From the IMG/VR virus record IMGVR_UViG_3300028874_000037, positions 1-23,132 of that record: DNA of 23,132 nt; one strand, given 5' to 3'. How positions within the stretch are numbered: the first letter of the stretch is position 1; each line of letters starts with the position of its first letter. The DNA comes from a virus. Shown piece by piece: positions 7,290-15,226 of this stretch. Under the pieces are notes generated by a model. That model did not search any database and was not told the origin of the DNA. It saw only the letters and a list, made by a program, of their open reading frames with translations. The position numbers and the translations under genes were made by a program.

Positions 7290-7822
7290 TCACCGGGCGG
7301 ATTACTGGCGATCGTGAAGTTCTGGCCACGTTTAACCGGATGCCTGGTGGCCTGCAAGACAAGCTGGCCAAGACCATCACGCGGCTGTGCCTAAAGCTGC
7401 AGGTGCATGTGGTGCAGGATAAGTTATCCGGTCAGGTGTTGAACGTTAAGACAGGGCGCTTACGCCGCAGCATCACGTATGCGGTAACTACGCCGGGCGC
7501 ATCATCCGTACAGGGCACGGTCGGGACCAATGTGGCCTATGGGCGATTCTTTGAGCTCGGATTTCAGGGTACGGAGAACGTGAAAGAGCACCTTCGCCGG
7601 ATACGCGAGCATGGCACGATGGTTCTGAAAGCTGCCAAAGGCCATGACATGAAAGTCTGGGCCAAGCAGCGCGGGAAGCTTACTGGCGATGAAGTCGTTG
7701 TTCGTGCTTACACTCGCCACGTGGATATGCCCGCGCATTCGTTTCTTGGATCGGCGCTCAATGATATGCGGCCTGAAATTTTGGAACAGATCAATCAGAC
7801 AGTGAAGGAGTCCACCCGGTGA
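7286..7822 (+). CDS. HK97 gp10-like head-tail/tail-completion protein
   Basis: A 178-residue protein with hallmarks of the gp10-like family. It has an N-terminal helix with a conserved turn (VLATFNRMPGGLQDKLAKTI), then NVKTGRLRRSITYAV, a GTNVAYGRFFELGFQG strand-turn, and VDMPAHSFLGSALNDMRPEI close to the end. The NVKTGRLRRSI and MPAHSFLGSAL segments are the most diagnostic. Family members act at the head-tail junction or tail completion, though the exact step differs between phages. It overlaps both neighbours by four bases (ATGA upstream, GTGA downstream), so the three genes are likely translationally coupled. Confidence 0.82.
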   Translation: MITGRITGDREVLATFNRMPGGLQDKLAKTITRLCLKLQVHVVQDKLSGQVLNVKTGRLRRSITYAVTTPGASSVQGTVGTNVAYGRFFELGFQGTENVKEHLRRIREHGTMVLKAAKGHDMKVWAKQRGKLTGDEVVVRAYTRHVDMPAHSFLGSALNDMRPEILEQINQTVKESTR

Positions 7823-8241
7823 TTTCTCGTGAAACGATCTACTCCGCGTTGTTTGCGCGATTGAGTGCGGCGGGGCCATTTGTCACGACGTCGCGCAAGC
7901 TCAAGCACTGGAACGACGTCAAGCCGCCCCAGCAGCCGGCTATGTTCCAGGCGCAGAAGACCGAGGTGCCGCAGCAGACGCCGGGCCTACCGACCAAATG
8001 GATGCTTGCTACTGATGTTTACGTCTATGCCCGCGCGCCTGGTAGCTCGACCCCGTCAACCATCATTAATCCACTACTGGACGCGATCGAGGCCGCGCTG
8101 GCGCCGGATCCGATCACCAACAAATGCACGTTGGGTGGTCTGGTTCAGCACGCTTGGATTGATGGTGAGATTCAGACCGACGAGGGCACGCTAGGCGATC
8201 AGACCGTGGCCATCATCCCGATTCGCATTCTCGCCAGCTAG
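7819..8241 (+). CDS. Tail terminator-like protein (minor tail component)
   Basis: A 140-residue protein starting at a GTG overlapping the previous stop. It opens ISRETIYSALFARLSAAGPFVTTSRK, a helix-plus-strand beginning typical of tail terminator (gpU/gp17-type) proteins that cap the tail tube and bind the head connector. The middle WMLATDVYVYAR and the ending QTVAIIPIRILAS are beta strands in keeping with that fold. The position between the gp10-like gene and the tube protein is the standard one. Sequence conservation in this family is low, so the call leans on gene order. Confidence 0.72.
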   Translation: MISRETIYSALFARLSAAGPFVTTSRKLKHWNDVKPPQQPAMFQAQKTEVPQQTPGLPTKWMLATDVYVYARAPGSSTPSTIINPLLDAIEAALAPDPITNKCTLGGLVQHAWIDGEIQTDEGTLGDQTVAIIPIRILAS

Positions 8242-8264
8242 TCAGGCTAGCAAACCCATTTCAG

Positions 8265-8284
8265 ACCCGCTTCGGCGGGTTTTT
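8265..8284 (+). terminator. Intrinsic terminator with TTCG tetraloop
   Basis: ACCCGC (8265-8270), loop TTCG, GCGGGT (8275-8280), then T to 8284. A second hairpin, GCTAG/CTAGC at 8237-8251, overlaps the stop codon of the upstream gene. This marks the head/tail module border; the tube-gene ribosome binding site (AGGAGA) begins eight bases after the T-run. Confidence 0.8.
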
Positions 8285-8302
8285 CCATTTTAGGAGAACC
8301 AT

Positions 8303-9085
8303 ATGTCGCAATTCGCTTTTGGCGTTGGCGCTATGTACGTTACTCAGCTGCAGGATGCCTGGGGGAATGCGATCAGCAACCCTACGCCGCTGCCTTTGCT
8401 GACTCTGCAAGAAGGCAGTATCGATATGTCTGCCGATAACAAAGAACTGTACGGTCAGAACCAATACGCTGCTGCTGTCGCGCGCGGGAAGGCGAAGTTG
8501 ACCGTAAAGGTTAAGCCGGCCCGTATCTATGCCGCACTGTGGAATGCGCTGTTCTTCGGCCAGACATTGACCTCTGGCCTGCTGGCTATCCAGACCGATA
8601 CCACTGGCGTGGCCATTCCGTCCGCAACCCCCTACACGGTTACGCCGACGCCACCCAATACCGGCACCTTTGTGTCCGATATGGGCATCATATCGGCGAC
8701 GGGTTATCCATTGACTCGGGTGGCCAGCGGCAACACGCCAGCAACGGGGCAGTACACCGTAACCACTGGCGGCACCTATACCTTTGCCGCCGCAGATGCC
8801 GGCAAGACGGTGTACATCAACTATCAATACACCGTTGCCAGTGCCAATGCCGGTACCGCCCAGATGGAAACCGTCAGAAACTTGCCAATGGGGTACGCCC
8901 CTCAGTTCAAGGCTGACTTGTGTGTGGGATATCAAGGCAAGCTGGTGACGTTCAGTATTCTGCAGGCGATCGCCACCAAGATGAGCCTGGGATTCAAAAA
9001 CGAGGACTTCGCGATCCCAGAATTTGACTTCTCGGCGATGGACAACGGGACCGGAAACATCATGACTTGGTCGACTTCGGAGTGA
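8303..9085 (+). CDS. Major tail tube protein
   Basis: The 260-residue product follows the terminator with its own strong ribosome binding site (TAGGAGA, 8291-8297), as expected for an abundant protein. The opening QFAFGVGAMYVTQL, the segment LLTLQEGSIDMSADNKELYGQNQYAAAVARGKAKLTVKVK, and the later AGKTVYINYQYTVA look like the beta-rich fold of siphoviral tube proteins that stack as hexamer rings. A Thr/Pro/Gly-rich stretch near 105-150 could be a surface insertion. The next genes are the G/GT-type chaperones and the tape measure, which confirms the role by synteny. Confidence 0.82.
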   Translation: MSQFAFGVGAMYVTQLQDAWGNAISNPTPLPLLTLQEGSIDMSADNKELYGQNQYAAAVARGKAKLTVKVKPARIYAALWNALFFGQTLTSGLLAIQTDTTGVAIPSATPYTVTPTPPNTGTFVSDMGIISATGYPLTRVASGNTPATGQYTVTTGGTYTFAAADAGKTVYINYQYTVASANAGTAQMETVRNLPMGYAPQFKADLCVGYQGKLVTFSILQAIATKMSLGFKNEDFAIPEFDFSAMDNGTGNIMTWSTSE

Positions 9086-9137
9086 TGCGATGCATCGTTT
9101 ACCTTATCCCGTACCACCACCGCTACGGAGCAATGCA

Positions 9138-9452
9138 ATGGAATTGATTGATGGTGCTGAAATCAAAATGGGCGGGAAGCTCTGGGTGGTGCCTGCCTTG
9201 TCGTTCAAGCAGGTGAAGCGCCTACTCCCGACGATGGGGCGCGTTGGCTCCGGCAATGTGACACCTGAAAACATGGGGGATATGGCAGAGGTCGTGCATG
9301 CCGCTCTGTCGCGTAACTATCCTGATGTCACCCTGGATGATGTCGAGGACATGCTGGACTTGAGCAATGCTCTGTCGTTGTTCTTGGCCGTGATGGGGCA
9401 ATCCGGTATGGAGATGCGCCAGCAGGGGGAAGCTCAGGCGGGGAGCCGTTAA
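9138..9452 (+). CDS. Tail assembly chaperone, short product (G-type)
   Basis: The ATG at 9138 is preferred over one at 9090 because GGAG (9127-9130) is well placed and the extra 16 residues look like non-coding filler. The 104-residue product begins MELIDGAEIKMGGKLWVVPALSFKQVKRLLP and contains the acidic helical segment TLDDVEDMLDLSNALSLFLAVM, as in tail assembly chaperones that coat the tape measure before tube assembly. Its stop (9450-9452) lies within a longer reading frame shifted by -1, producing the extended form described in the next entry. Confidence 0.75.
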   Translation: MELIDGAEIKMGGKLWVVPALSFKQVKRLLPTMGRVGSGNVTPENMGDMAEVVHAALSRNYPDVTLDDVEDMLDLSNALSLFLAVMGQSGMEMRQQGEAQAGSR

Positions 9453-9682
9453 ATTGGGGGAAGCTGTATTCCCACTTGATAGCCTGTACTGGCTGGACGT
9501 GGGAATACATCGACAACTACATGACGATTCCCCGCTTGTCGGAAATGACGGATTACTGGGCTGATTACCCGCCGGCACATGTGATGATCGCCCAGTATTT
9601 TGGTATAGGTAAAAGCAAGGATAAGCCATCCGAAATTGATGGAGATGGTAATTCGCTGTTCGATTTATTCCCGAGTGGGTAG
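9138..9682 (+). CDS. Tail assembly chaperone, -1 frameshift product (GT-type)
   Basis: The -1 frame is open from well upstream of the short-product stop to TAG at 9680-9682. It encodes GEPLNWGKLYSHLIACTG, then WTWEYIDNYMTIPRL, then MTDYWADYPPAHVMIAQYFG. The WTWEYID...PRL...YW motif is familiar from the T half of GT-type chaperones. There is no good start of its own (only TTG at 9476, after the conserved LNWGKLY part). A shift near 9425-9445 joins the halves into a protein of about 180 residues. In lambda-like phages a few percent of ribosomes shift; here the efficiency is unknown. The product should bridge tape measure and tube subunits. Confidence 0.72.
9424..9446 (+). promoter_or_regulatory. 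Candidate -1 ribosomal frameshift site
   Basis: In the zero frame the codons run CAG GGG GAA at 9423-9431. The G5 run (9425-9429) lets a P-site GGG re-pair perfectly after slipping back one base. A second chance is GCG GGG AGC at 9438-9446, where GGG can also slip. Neither is the textbook X XXY YYZ heptamer, so which one is used is unresolved; the need for a shift comes from the open, conserved -1 frame. Confidence 0.5.
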
Positions 9683-9743
9683 AATATTTCCAAACAACAA
9701 ACTAGCAGCCGAATATCGGTTGCTGTTGTGCCTTGGAGATAAT

Positions 9744-10022
9744 ATGAAAAAATTGTTAATGACAGTGGTTTGTGTAATTTTGGTTGGTTGCGCAGGGACT
9801 TCATTTGGTTGGAGTTCTGCGCGACAAGTAAAATCCGGGATGACAACGCAGGAAGTAACAAAAATTATGGGAGCCCCTTATTCTGTTACCAGCACGGGGG
9901 GAAAGATGATTTATGTCTGGTCATCTGCAAATGGGTTTACCGGATCAGTGAAAACTTTAGCTGTCGTATTTGTTGATGGAAAAGTAATAACAGCCCCAAC
10001 AGTGCCAGAAGAATACAAATAG
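9744..10022 (+). CDS. Small outer-membrane lipoprotein, SmpA/BamE-like
   Basis: The ATG at 9744 (ribosome binding site GGAG, 9735-9738) opens a 92-residue protein with a clear lipoprotein signal: MKK, a hydrophobic stretch, and lipobox LVGC with Cys16 as the lipidated residue. The mature part, SARQVKSGMTTQEVTKIMGAP, then MIYVW and LAVVFVDGKV, matches the SmpA/OmlA (BamE) fold as I know it. A two-helix face precedes a small sheet. It sits between the chaperone and tape measure genes, has lower GC than its neighbours, and is not a known virion part, so it looks like a lysogenic-conversion (moron) gene. Possible roles include superinfection exclusion at the envelope, but that is inference. An earlier frame start at 9636 lacks a signal peptide and is rejected. 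Confidence 0.7.
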   Translation: MKKLLMTVVCVILVGCAGTSFGWSSARQVKSGMTTQEVTKIMGAPYSVTSTGGKMIYVWSSANGFTGSVKTLAVVFVDGKVITAPTVPEEYK

Positions 10023-10078
10023 TCATCCATTAATATAAAAAAATAGCATGGAAAGAAGCCGCTAGTTAGGGATAAAAA

Positions 10079-10735
10079 ATGAACAAAGGTCGTGGATTTC
10101 TCTGGTGTGTTGTTGCTTTTTTTGTATTCGTTCCGCTCAATTGGGCGCGAATCACGGCAACAGATGGGTTGCCAAAAGGTACTCCGTGGTGGGGTTTAGT
10201 TCTTGGAACAGTGGTCTGCTGGGGTGTAGCCTATTTCTTGGCCAAGATGCTTATATCTGGAGCAAAGAAGCCGCACGATCATGAAGAGCGTGAAGTCCAG
10301 CAGCTGCAGTTACTTCTTAATCAGCCGCTTACTGAGATCAGGCCTCACAGTGCCATCCTGAAGCCTGGCGAAAAGGCTTACGGCTCTGTTCGGGCAACGC
10401 TGCATGAAACTCAGACTATGGGTTACTCTGCGGGTACTGCCGGTGTAAGTGTGCACGTAGCCAAGGGCGTAACCATTCGAACCGGAGGCATGAAGGGCCG
10501 GGCAGTTAAAGGTGTGGTGAGCGTTGCGTCAGGCGAGCTTGTTGTGACTGATCAGCGGATTATTTTTGCAGGTGATATGAAATCATTTGCCATTCAACTT
10601 GGCGATCTACTGAATGTTACCAACTATACCGATGGCTTTGGCTTTAATGATGGGAAGTCTACTCGGGTGGTGACTACCGATAGTGACCGTGATCGCATTA
10701 TATTTTCTTCTACGCTCGGGAAGGTTCTAGGGTAG
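10079..10735 (+). CDS. Membrane protein with two N-terminal helices and a PH-like C-terminal domain (cargo gene)
   Basis: The 218-residue product has hydrophobic stretches at about 7-23 and 37-61, so the N-terminus is a helical hairpin in the inner membrane. A Glu/Gln-rich linker leads to a C-terminal domain of about 130 residues. That domain contains ILKPGEKAYGSV, VVSVASGELVVTDQRIIFAG and FAIQLGDLLNV, the pattern of bacterial PH-like (bPH/GRAM-type) domains, where a TDQRI-type strand is typical. No enzyme motif is visible. The gene follows the lipoprotein gene, shares its lower GC, and is followed by two strong terminators. The pair thus forms a cargo cassette inserted in the tail operon. 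An envelope function for the lysogen is plausible but unproven. Confidence 0.6.
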   Translation: MNKGRGFLWCVVAFFVFVPLNWARITATDGLPKGTPWWGLVLGTVVCWGVAYFLAKMLISGAKKPHDHEEREVQQLQLLLNQPLTEIRPHSAILKPGEKAYGSVRATLHETQTMGYSAGTAGVSVHVAKGVTIRTGGMKGRAVKGVVSVASGELVVTDQRIIFAGDMKSFAIQLGDLLNVTNYTDGFGFNDGKSTRVVTTDSDRDRIIFSSTLGKVLG

Positions 10736-10761
10736 ATCGTAAAACGAAAAGACAAACAAGG

Positions 10762-10780
10762 CCGCCTTTTGGCGGTTTTT
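10762..10780 (+). terminator. Terminator after the membrane cargo gene, first of two
   Basis: CCGCC (10762-10766), loop TTTT, GGCGG (10771-10775), T-run 10776-10780. Closes the lipoprotein/membrane-protein cassette. Confidence 0.78.
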
Positions 10781-10786
10781 AATTTC

Positions 10787-10818
10787 AGCCTCACGGCTTA
10801 TCCCGTGGGGCTTTTTTT
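10787..10818 (+). terminator. Strong terminator directly before the tape measure gene
   Basis: AGCCTCACGG (10787-10796) pairs with CCGTGGGGCT (10803-10812), 10 bp with one G-U pair and a 6-base loop, followed by seven T residues (10812-10818). Only 13 bases separate it from the tape measure ATG, so tape measure transcription must pass it from upstream, unless an undetected promoter lies inside this short gap. Confidence 0.8.
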
Positions 10819-10831
10819 ATGTGAGCCAGCC

Positions 10832-13333
10832 ATGTCCGACAACAACATTGACGTCACCATCGGAGGTAATGCGACGGGTGCCGTTGCTGCTATGACCGAT
10901 GCTGCGTCGGCAGTAAAAGGCGGCGTGGAGCAGATGAGCTCCGGTATCGAGCAACTGGGTGCCGTCTTTGAGCGATTCAAGGGCATGTTTGTACTGTTCT
11001 CAGCGGTCCTGGCTGGCGGTGAGGCATTCAAAGCGAGTATCCAGGCGGCGAATAACTGGAATAGCCAAGTCGGCGCGATGGCTAAACAGATGGGCATAAC
11101 CACGCAACAGGCATCCGTTATGTCGGTGGCGTTACATGGTATTGGCGTTAGCTCTGACACATACCGCCAGGCCGCAATGATGATGACGCGGCAGATATCC
11201 TCAAATGCCAGCGCCTTCAAGGTGCTTGGCGTCGCCGTCAAAGATGCTCATACCGGCGCGCTACGCCCGATCAGCGATGTAATGAGTGACGTGAACACCA
11301 AGCTTAACGGCTTGACGAACACCGCTGAGCGCAATACCGCTGGCATGAAGGTTTACGGGCGCGGCTGGGCGGAAGTGCAAGGCATCCTCAAACTGAATGC
11401 GGGCGCAATGAAGGAAGCCCAGGAAACTGCCGAGCGCCTGCACCTGATTGTCGGGCCGGAAGGCGTGGCGCAGACCAAGGCCTATGCCAAAGAGCAGCGC
11501 GAACTCGGCTTGGTTGCTGAGTCGCTAGAGATTCAGGTTGGGAATACGCTTTTGCCCGTAATGGTCAAGCTTGGGGCCTGGCTTGGCGATATTGGGCCAT
11601 CGGTGGCAAGTCGCTTCAGTCAGACCATGGCTTTGCTAGGCACTGCTGTTGAGGATCTTTGGGATATTTTCAGATCCTTTAACGATCTGCTGTCTGAAGT
11701 ATGTACCGATATTCTGGGCGACGTTACAGAGGTATTTGGTAGCAAGCTGCCGGAAAACTTTGATATTGCGGGCTACGCGATCAAGGTATGTCAGTCGTTG
11801 TTCACTGCTTTTCGGTTTGCGGTCCTGGAGGTTTTCCAGGCGGTTGCTGGTTATCTCGAGGTTGCTGCCAGCGACTTTAAGACCTTTGGCCAGGTCGCTA
11901 ACGATGTCCTGCATTTGGATTTTGCCGCAGCCAAAGCAGACATGGCCGCTGGGTTTGAACAGATCGAATCCATCGCCAAGCAGCACGCAGCCAAGATGGT
12001 ACAAATCAAAACCGATTCTGACGCCAAGCTCAAAGAAGTCTGGGGCGCGCCCAAAAAGAAAGAAGCTGAATCAACTGGCGATAAGTCCAGCCAAGATGGC
12101 GGCCAGCATCTTGATTTTGATAAGCAGAAAAAGGGTAAGTCCGGCGGGTCCGACCAAATGGCTGTATGGAAGGCTGAGCTGGAACAGAAGAAAGAGGCCA
12201 GCAACGATTTCTTCAAAGACGATCTGAACATGGAGGTCGAATTCTGGCAGAGCAAGCTGGCGTTGGTGAAGGGCAATAGCAAGCAGGAAGTCGCCGAGCG
12301 CCGGCAAATCCAAAATGAGCTGTATCAACTGGACAAACAGCAGGTTGAACAAGGCCGGCAGCTTGAGGATGAGGAAATATCCTATGAGGAAAAAGCCGGG
12401 AAACAGAAGGTAGAAACCGAAAAAGCCGCAATTCAAGCCAAAAAAGATATGGGCGAAATCGGCGCCGTTCAGGAAATCCAGCAGCTTCAGAAGGTAAAGG
12501 ACGAAGAGTATCTGATCGAGCGTCAGGCATTGGAGGCAAAGAAAGATTTGTATGAGCAAGATCGTGTAGCAAAGCAGAAGGTGCTGGACCAAATCGCGTT
12601 GCTTGAAAAACAGCATTCGATGGATGCAACTCAGTCTGCTACCGCAATGGCTCAGGCGCAGAAGACGCAAACCGAAGCCATGCTGGCTCCAATCTCTCAG
12701 GCGATGGATAAGACCGTCACCGGCATGATCATGGGTACGCAGACGCTGCGCCAGGCCGAGGCCAACATCGTTCAAAATATCCTCGGCGAATTTATCTCGA
12801 TGCTGACCAGGAAGGGTGTGATGTGGGCGGCAACCGAGGTCGGCATGACCGCGGCCTCAAAAACGGGCTCGTCGGTGCGCGACTCACTATCTACTACCAG
12901 CTCTAGCACTGCGATCAGTGCAAAGTCCACCGAGGCCATGGGCGCCGTCAGCGGCAACGCCGCCGAGGCGGCATCTGGCGCCGCAGCATCCGTTTCAGCC
13001 ATCCCCGTCGCTGGTTGGGCGATGGCGCCAGGTGTGTTCGCCAGCGTTATGGCGATGGTGCTGGGCGCGAAGAGTATGATTCCGTCTGCTGCCGGCGGCT
13101 TTGACATTCCCGCCGGCGTTAATCCTCTGACTCAGCTTCACGAAAAGGAAATGGTGCTACCGAAGGAGCACGCTGAGGCCATTCGGAATATGACCGGGGG
13201 TAGTAGTGGCGGCGGTTCTCAGCATTTACATATCCACGCAACGGACGCGGCGAGTGTCGAGCGGCTATTCAAAAACAACGGTGCAGCCTTAACCAAGGCG
13301 GCAAAGGAGCAGCTCCGGAGGTTCGCGCGATGA
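10832..13333 (+). CDS. Tail tape measure protein
   Basis: The ATG at 10832 is chosen over an upstream in-frame start at 10769, whose codons run through two terminator hairpins. The 833-residue product begins with SDNNIDVTIGGNATGAVAAM and is helical throughout, with hydrophobic segments near residues 40-60. A long Lys/Glu/Gln-rich coiled coil covers about 425-620, and an Ala/Ser/Gly-rich hydrophobic part about 680-760. The end AAGGFDIPAGVNPLTQLHEKE then MVLP is a recurrent tape measure C-terminal motif. The protein sets tail length and takes part in DNA ejection. At the usual 0.15 nm per residue the tail would be roughly 125 nm. It overlaps the next gene by four bases. Confidence 0.88.
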   Translation: MSDNNIDVTIGGNATGAVAAMTDAASAVKGGVEQMSSGIEQLGAVFERFKGMFVLFSAVLAGGEAFKASIQAANNWNSQVGAMAKQMGITTQQASVMSVALHGIGVSSDTYRQAAMMMTRQISSNASAFKVLGVAVKDAHTGALRPISDVMSDVNTKLNGLTNTAERNTAGMKVYGRGWAEVQGILKLNAGAMKEAQETAERLHLIVGPEGVAQTKAYAKEQRELGLVAESLEIQVGNTLLPVMVKLGAWLGDIGPSVASRFSQTMALLGTAVEDLWDIFRSFNDLLSEVCTDILGDVTEVFGSKLPENFDIAGYAIKVCQSLFTAFRFAVLEVFQAVAGYLEVAASDFKTFGQVANDVLHLDFAAAKADMAAGFEQIESIAKQHAAKMVQIKTDSDAKLKEVWGAPKKKEAESTGDKSSQDGGQHLDFDKQKKGKSGGSDQMAVWKAELEQKKEASNDFFKDDLNMEVEFWQSKLALVKGNSKQEVAERRQIQNELYQLDKQQVEQGRQLEDEEISYEEKAGKQKVETEKAAIQAKKDMGEIGAVQEIQQLQKVKDEEYLIERQALEAKKDLYEQDRVAKQKVLDQIALLEKQHSMDATQSATAMAQAQKTQTEAMLAPISQAMDKTVTGMIMGTQTLRQAEANIVQNILGEFISMLTRKGVMWAATEVGMTAASKTGSSVRDSLSTTSSSTAISAKSTEAMGAVSGNAAEAASGAAASVSAIPVAGWAMAPGVFASVMAMVLGAKSMIPSAAGGFDIPAGVNPLTQLHEKEMVLPKEHAEAIRNMTGGSSGGGSQHLHIHATDAASVERLFKNNGAALTKAAKEQLRRFAR

Positions 13334-13929
13334 GTTCAGCCGTTTATCCGGTACTCCCCGGTTTGGCGTGGCCAGTTAAGCGCACGCCGACTTGGAATAC
13401 ACGCGTGCAGAAGACCGCCAGCGGGCGGGAAATGCGCGCCTCGTTCTACAGCTACCCGCTCTATAGCTACGAGCTGCAGTACGAGTTCGCTCGCGCCAGC
13501 CAGCAGCATCAGGAATATCAGACGCTGCTCGGTTTTTATAACGCGCGCCAGGGGCAGTTTGATACGTTCCTGTTTGATGATCCATCCGACGATACGGTGC
13601 TGGCCAGCGCGCCGCAGTCGTTTGGCGTTGGAGATGGATTAACGACACAGTTTCAACTGGTGCGCTCTTTTGGCGCTTACGTCGAGCCGGTGCTGGCGCT
13701 GCAGGGCACGCCGACGATCATGATTAATGGCGTGCCGACGGCGGTATACACAGCATTGTCGAACGGCATCATCCAATTCAGCGCGGCGCCTGCCGCTGGC
13801 GCTGTGCTGACGTGGTACGGCATGTTTTATTGGGTATGTCGCTTTGCTCAAGACACCTGTGACTTCCAGGAGTTTGTTTATAACTTCTGGAGCCTGAGTA
13901 AGGTCGAATTGATTACGGTGAAACCATGA
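13330..13929 (+). CDS. Distal tail protein, DUF2460 (TIGR02217) family
   Basis: A 199-residue protein with family landmarks: LPGLAWPVKRTPTWNTRV at the N-terminus, YELQYEF, LLGFYNARQGQFDTFLFDDPSD, and the ending FVYNFWSLSKVELITVKP. The GFYNARQG...FLFDDP block is the clearest signature. In gene transfer agents and related siphophages this family forms the distal tail ring that joins tube and baseplate hub. ATGA overlaps at both ends show tight coupling with tape measure and hub genes. Confidence 0.88.
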   Translation: MSSAVYPVLPGLAWPVKRTPTWNTRVQKTASGREMRASFYSYPLYSYELQYEFARASQQHQEYQTLLGFYNARQGQFDTFLFDDPSDDTVLASAPQSFGVGDGLTTQFQLVRSFGAYVEPVLALQGTPTIMINGVPTAVYTALSNGIIQFSAAPAAGAVLTWYGMFYWVCRFAQDTCDFQEFVYNFWSLSKVELITVKP

Positions 13930-14777
13930 GAACCGCATCCACCGCCTTGATTGCCTTGCTGCAGTCAGATCAGTTTCTGATGGCCGATTTGTATACCTTT
14001 ACCCTGGTTAGCGGAGAGGTGCTGACCTATACCGATGCCGATATCAATCTAACGATGGCGGGCACCGTGTATTTGGCCACCGATTCCAAGATCCAGCGCA
14101 AGGGGATTAAAGCCACGATCGGCACCTCGGTGGACGCGCTAGAGATTGATCTCTATGCCGGTACCAATAATCTAGTCAATGGTGTGCCGCTGCTACAGGC
14201 GGTCGCTGGCGGCGCATTTGACTATGCGGACGTTGTCGTGCAGCGGGTATTTATGCCTACCTGGGGCAATACCTCCGCTGGCGCCATAACCCTGCTTAAT
14301 GGGCGTGTTGCGGACATGGAGGCCACGCGCACATCGGCCAAACTAACGGTCAAGTCGTACCTTGATCTGCTCAATATCAACATGCCGCGCAACATCTACC
14401 AGGCATCGTGCTCATACAGCCTGTACGACCAGGGCTGTGGAGTGAGCGCCGCGTCGGTTGCGGTTAGTGCCGTTGCCGGCGCGGGATCGACTGACAGCGT
14501 GCTCAATGTCGGCACTGCTCAGGCTGCTGGATGGTTTGGACAGGGCTACGTGTTGTTTACTAGTGGTGTAAATGCCAATCTGCGGCGCACGATCAAATCG
14601 GCATCGCAAAGCCAGCTAGTATTGGCCTATCCGTTATCGGCACCGCCTGCCGCCGGAGACGCCATGAAGCTATACCCAGGCTGTGATCACACTCAGGCGA
14701 CGTGTGCGGCTCGATTTAACAACGCCGCGCGCTGGCGCGCGATGCCCTTTATTCCGGTACCAGAAACCACGACATGA
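13926..14777 (+). CDS. Baseplate hub protein, DUF2163 (TIGR02218/BR0599) family
   Basis: The 283-residue product starts RTASTALIALLQSDQFLMADLYTF and contains LKVKSYLDLLNINMPRNIY-like text (TVKSYLDLLNINMPRNIYQ). The cysteine-bearing segment SCSYSLYDQGCGV follows, and the C-terminal motif is CDHTQATCAARFNN. These Cys/His positions are characteristic of the family; in the gene-transfer-agent homologue they are thought to bind a metal or cluster, which I take from memory. The protein would form the hub under the distal tail ring. It overlaps the NlpC/P60 gene by four bases, as in other phages of this type. Confidence 0.88.
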   Translation: MRTASTALIALLQSDQFLMADLYTFTLVSGEVLTYTDADINLTMAGTVYLATDSKIQRKGIKATIGTSVDALEIDLYAGTNNLVNGVPLLQAVAGGAFDYADVVVQRVFMPTWGNTSAGAITLLNGRVADMEATRTSAKLTVKSYLDLLNINMPRNIYQASCSYSLYDQGCGVSAASVAVSAVAGAGSTDSVLNVGTAQAAGWFGQGYVLFTSGVNANLRRTIKSASQSQLVLAYPLSAPPAAGDAMKLYPGCDHTQATCAARFNNAARWRAMPFIPVPETTT

Positions 14778-15223
14778 TCCCTATCTCTGATTTGTCTATC
14801 GGTGAGCAGCGCGCGCGCGTTGTCACCGAGGCTCTGACATGGCTGCGCACGCCGTATCACCACGCAGCTCGGGTGAAGGGTGCCGGTGTGGATTGCGCCC
14901 AGATACTGATTGCGGTGTATGCGGCGGTAGGGCTGATCGAAGATTTTCAGCCGGCCGACTATCCATCGGATTGGATGCTCCACCGGTCAGAGGAGCGTTA
15001 TCTCGGGCATGTCATGCAATACGCGCACCAGGTGTCCGCGCCGCAACCTGGAGATATCGCGGTCTGGAAGTTCGGGCGCTGTTTTAGTCACGGCGCCATC
15101 GTCATTGATTACCCGTCGATCATCCACGCCTATCGCCCAGATCAGATGGTTGGGTACGGCGATGCCACGCAAGGCGAGTTGCGAGGCAGAGAGGTCACTT
15201 ATTGGTCGTTTTGGGAGGGGTAA
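14774..15223 (+). CDS. NlpC/P60-type tail peptidase
   Basis: A 149-residue cysteine peptidase domain. The catalytic Cys41 is in GAGVDCAQILIAVY, His106 in FSHGAIVID, and a third polar residue His118 in IIHAYR, the order Cys-His-His of the NlpC/P60 fold. PQPGDIAVWKF before the His is also standard. Such enzymes sit in the tail tip and cut peptide cross-links of peptidoglycan during DNA entry. The gene is placed between the hub and the J-like protein, as in gene transfer agents. Length and motifs are complete, so it is probably active. Confidence 0.9.
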   Translation: MIPISDLSIGEQRARVVTEALTWLRTPYHHAARVKGAGVDCAQILIAVYAAVGLIEDFQPADYPSDWMLHRSEERYLGHVMQYAHQVSAPQPGDIAVWKFGRCFSHGAIVIDYPSIIHAYRPDQMVGYGDATQGELRGREVTYWSFWEG

Positions 15224-15226
15224 AGG

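Noticed and set aside
9476-9682. Independent small gene starting at TTG 9476
   Set aside because: The conserved part begins upstream of that codon; it is the -1 frameshift extension of the chaperone.
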